A DNA stretch of 9,514 nucleotides, taken from contig JALWOO010000025.1 in NCBI GenBank assembly GCA_027083485.1, positions 1 to 9,514 of the forward strand. Reading direction: 5' to 3'. The translations under genes were made by a program, and so were the position numbers. Below, piece by piece: positions 7,822-9,514 of the stretch. The number at the start of each line of letters is the position of its first letter. Positions within the stretch are counted from its first letter, which is position 1. The notes beneath the pieces were generated by a model. That model was not told where the DNA came from. It ran no database searches and saw nothing but the letters and a program-made list of their open reading frames with translations. This DNA is from Amylibacter sp. (GTDB taxonomy: Bacteria; Pseudomonadota; Alphaproteobacteria; Rhodobacterales; Rhodobacteraceae).

Positions 7822-8310
7822 ATGTCTATTAAAACTGTACTCTTGGCAGCCGCTGCTGCTGCAACTCTTGTTATGCCTGCTTTTGCCGGTGACATCATGA
7901 TCAAGGACGCCTATGCGCGTGCTTCTGGCAAATCCGCCAAAAGTGGCGCGGCCTTTATGACCATCATGAATAACAGCAATGAACCGGACCGTCTGGTCAG
8001 CGCCACATCACCAGCGGCCAAGCGGCTGGAAACCCACACCCATATCATGACCGATGACGGCGTGATGCAAATGCGCGAAGTCAAAGGCGGTTTTCCGATT
8101 CCGGCCAATGGCACACATATGCTGCAACGCGGTGGTGATCACCTGATGTTTATGGGGCTGAATGGCCCGATGCTCGATGGCGACACGGTCACGGTGACGC
8201 TGACCTTTGAAAAGGCCGGCGACATTACCGTGGATATTCCTGTGGATCTGAAGCGGAAACCGAAAAAGATGATGCACAAGAAAATGAAGATGAAAAAAGC
8301 CAGCGAATAA
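7822..8310 (+). CDS. Periplasmic copper chaperone, PCuAC family (CutG-like)
   Basis: Exported protein of 162 aa with a signal peptide (Lys4, hydrophobic 6-19, likely cleavage after AFA at 20-22). The PCuAC domain (cupredoxin-like fold, about 24-143) binds Cu(I) through His and Met; members deliver copper to the CuA or CuB centre of cytochrome oxidase or act in copper homeostasis. The copper motif is visible as His72/His74 (ETHTHIM), Met84 (MQMR), and His107 with Met109 (DHLMFMGL), one residue longer between Met84 and His107 than the usual spacing as I recall it. The last 20 residues are rich in Lys and Met with a His (MMHKKMKMKK at 150-159), possibly a second copper or membrane contact. AAGGA at 7811-7815 lies six bases before the ATG and is partly buried in the upstream stem-loop. 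It follows the CutF-like gene by 39 bases, suggesting one operon with translational control by copper. Confidence 0.93.
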   Translation: MSIKTVLLAAAAAATLVMPAFAGDIMIKDAYARASGKSAKSGAAFMTIMNNSNEPDRLVSATSPAAKRLETHTHIMTDDGVMQMREVKGGFPIPANGTHMLQRGGDHLMFMGLNGPMLDGDTVTVTLTFEKAGDITVDIPVDLKRKPKKMMHKKMKMKKASE

Positions 8311-8325
8311 GACCGGCTTGAAATA

Positions 8326-8355
8326 TTCAGGGTGCGGAAAATACCGCGCCCTGAA
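8326..8355. terminator. Hairpin between convergent genes, likely bidirectional terminator
   Basis: Arms TTCAGGGTGCGG (8326-8337) and CCGCGCCCTGAA (8344-8355) form a 12-bp stem with one G-U pair and a 6-base loop. The hairpin lies 15 bases after the PCuAC stop and 9 bases after the UPF0114 stop on the other strand. A-rich sequence precedes it (GAAATA at 8320-8325) and a mixed T-rich stretch follows, so a U-rich tail exists mainly on the - strand transcript (TATTTC). There is no long U-run on the + strand, so efficiency there is uncertain. Confidence 0.65.
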
Positions 8356-8364
8356 ACCAGCTCT

Positions 8365-8889
8365 CTATTTATCCTTGAGCCAATCCATCAAAGCCATCAG
8401 CACACCGGAAACCACAAAGGTCAGCAGGATAATTACCATCCATGTCATTTCATGGGTGATCTGTGCGGGATCAGTTCCCTCAGCGCCGATTTCCATAGAA
8501 CGCTTCAAAAGCTGGATCATATAAATTGCGGAAATAGAGGCTACCAGTTTGATTTTCAGGCCGGAAAAATCGATTTTCCCCATCCAGGCGGGTCGAAAAC
8601 TATCGTCCAGCAGGTCCAGTTTTGATACGAAATTTTCGTAGCTGGAAAAAATCACGATCACCAGTAGATTTCCCACCAGCGCCAGATCAATCATCGACAG
8701 CACCAGCAGGATGACTTTCTTGTCGGTCATTTCCGGCAGCTTTACGACGGCCTCGAACAGATCACGAAGGAAGACAAAAGCCAGCATCGCCAGAATAATC
8801 ACCAGCCCCAAATGCAGCGGTGCGAGCAACCAGCGTGACATGAACAAAAGCCGTTCAAAGTTCTGTTCCAGTTTCTTTTTGCTATCCAT
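8365..8889 (-). CDS. UPF0114 (YqhA/TIGR00645) family membrane protein
   Basis: Protein of 174 aa, matching the family's usual 160-190. Four hydrophobic segments are visible: about 20-42 (after SRWLLAPLHLGL), 58-81, 112-130 and 148-170. Diagnostic family features are the N-terminal SRWLLAPLHLGL, MIDLALVGNLLVIVIFSSYENFVSKLD (residues about 66-92), and the short soluble stretch with ending WMGKIDFSGLKIKL (about 102-115). The biochemical role of the family is not established; it is an inner-membrane protein. The ATG (complement of 8887-8889) has GGAG (complement of 8902-8905) twelve bases upstream, a long but usable spacing. The gene lies just downstream of the helicase terminator, so it needs its own promoter or read-through. 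Confidence 0.9.
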   Translation of the reverse strand: MDSKKKLEQNFERLLFMSRWLLAPLHLGLVIILAMLAFVFLRDLFEAVVKLPEMTDKKVILLVLSMIDLALVGNLLVIVIFSSYENFVSKLDLLDDSFRPAWMGKIDFSGLKIKLVASISAIYMIQLLKRSMEIGAEGTDPAQITHEMTWMVIILLTFVVSGVLMALMDWLKDK

Positions 8890-8910
8890 GATATTTTATT
8901 TCTCCAGAAT

Positions 8911-8941
8911 CAAAAGGCCGGACGATATCAACGTCCGGCCT
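8911..8941 (-). terminator. Rho-independent terminator of the DEAD-box helicase gene
   Basis: Perfect 10-bp inverted repeat AGGCCGGACG (8915-8924) and CGTCCGGCCT (8932-8941) with a 7-base loop. Read on the - strand it starts 26 bases after the helicase stop and is followed immediately by TTTTG (complement of 8911-8914 and on), a short U-tract. GC-rich stem plus U-tract makes a convincing terminator. It ends 25 bases before the start of the UPF0114 gene on the same strand. Confidence 0.8.
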
Positions 8942-8945
8942 GAAA

Positions 8946-8955
8946 TATTGCAATA
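8946..8955. promoter_or_regulatory. Perfect 10-bp palindrome TATTGCAATA, possible operator
   Basis: A self-complementary 10-mer between the helicase stop and its terminator, about 57-66 bases upstream of the UPF0114 start on the - strand, where a promoter for that gene would have to lie. The TTGCAA within it could serve as a -35 box, but no good -10 is seen at the right distance. It may be coincidence; no known operator is recognised. Confidence 0.2.
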
Positions 8956-8967
8956 CCGGTGATTTAT

Positions 8968-9514
8968 TTATGCAGCGGTTTCACCGTTGTCTGATTCCGC
9001 TTTGGTATCTGTTTGTGGTGTTTCAGGGGCGTCCGTATTGGTCGCGGCAGCTGCCTTGCGAGAGCGTTTCAATTTGGGCACTTCGAATTCACGCATGATA
9101 AAGGCGGGAACGTGATCGCCCATGCCGACAACGCGGTTATCCCGTCCACGACCGTTGTTATTCTGCTTGCGGTCGTGCTGTTTGCGTTCCTGCGGCTTGC
9201 GCTCTGCTTGTTCGCGGGGGGGATTTTTCTTGGGCGTGGAACCTTGTTCTTTGTGTTCCTGCTTGGGCTTGTCCTGTTTCGGCTTTTCGTGCCGTGCCGG
9301 TTTTTCACCACGCGGCTTGCGGCCGGTTTCAACAACAGGCGGGTCCATGCGGTCGATTTTGTTTTTCACCAGATCCTCGATCGCATCGAGGTATTTTGCC
9401 TCATAGGGCATCACGATGGTGATCGCCTTGCCGTCACGCCCGGCGCGGCCTGTACGACCAATGCGGTGAACGTAATCTTCGGCGTGGATTGGCACATCAT
9501 AGTTGATTACGTGG
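8968..9514 (-). CDS. DEAD-box ATP-dependent RNA helicase (RhlE-like), C-terminal part, truncated by window edge
   Basis: About 182 C-terminal residues; the gene starts right of the window (the frame is open to the edge and the first in-frame GTG at 9495 is internal). The fragment begins [17 protein letters not shown], the end of the second RecA-like domain, and contains motif [13 protein letters not shown], which contacts ATP and RNA. The domain ends around the IDRMDPP stretch. The remaining ~125 residues are a disordered tail, first very rich in Lys, Arg, Gln, Pro and Glu (for example [14 protein letters not shown]), then a short conserved-looking segment [16 protein letters not shown], then an acidic Ala/Thr-rich end. 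Such basic tails bind RNA and are usual in RhlE-type helicases acting in ribosome assembly, cold growth or RNA decay. The exact subfamily cannot be fixed without the N-terminal core. Confidence 0.93.
   Translation of the reverse strand, partial: HVINYDVPIHAEDYVHRIGRTGRAGRDGKAITIVMPYEAKYLDAIEDLVKNKIDRMDPPVVETGRKPRGEKPARHEKPKQDKPKQEHKEQGSTPKKNPPREQAERKPQERKQHDRKQNNNGRGRDNRVVGMGDHVPAFIMREFEVPKLKRSRKAAAATNTDAPETPQTDTKAESDNGETAA

Overview
The window reads as a chromosomal segment of an alphaproteobacterium, most likely a marine Rhodobacterales (Roseobacter-type) bacterium. The basis is the gene order nuoL-nuoM-nuoN-birA-coaX-rnj, which is typical of that order, together with a biotin ligase lacking the N-terminal DNA-binding domain and moderately high GC with GC-rich third positions. 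Species cannot be assigned from what is visible. I see no tRNA, rRNA, CRISPR array, insertion sequence or sign of recent transfer.

Positions 1-7377 (+ strand) hold the 3' end of a long complex I operon: the C-terminal two thirds of nuoL, complete nuoM and nuoN (the three antiporter-like proton-pumping membrane subunits), then birA (biotin protein ligase), coaX (type III pantothenate kinase) and rnj (ribonuclease J). Genes overlap by 1-17 bases or lie within about 12 bases of each other, so this is one translationally coupled unit. It links respiration with two cofactor steps (biotinylation and coenzyme A synthesis) and with RNA turnover.

Positions 7441-8310 (+ strand) hold the most interesting part: a small secreted protein (113 aa) followed by a periplasmic PCuAC-type copper chaperone (162 aa). 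The small protein looks like CutF, the nascent exported copper sensor known from Rhodobacter capsulatus. It has a signal peptide, a few cysteines and a C-terminal Arg-Gly-Pro-Pro-Leu motif. The RNA starting at its second C-terminal Pro codon can form a two-part stem (7 bp plus 8 bp, both perfect) whose far arm contains the Shine-Dalgarno sequence of the chaperone gene. This is the layout expected for translational control by a stalling exported leader protein. The multicopper oxidase gene cutO of the R. capsulatus operon is absent, and the usual close cysteine pair of the sensor is not seen.

Positions 8326-8355 hold a strong hairpin between convergent genes, a likely bidirectional terminator. 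On the - strand lie a four-helix UPF0114/YqhA-family membrane protein (8365-8889) and the C-terminal part of a DEAD-box RNA helicase (8968 to beyond the right edge), separated by a rho-independent terminator (8911-8941) oriented to end the helicase transcript. No gene-free stretch exceeds 80 bases.
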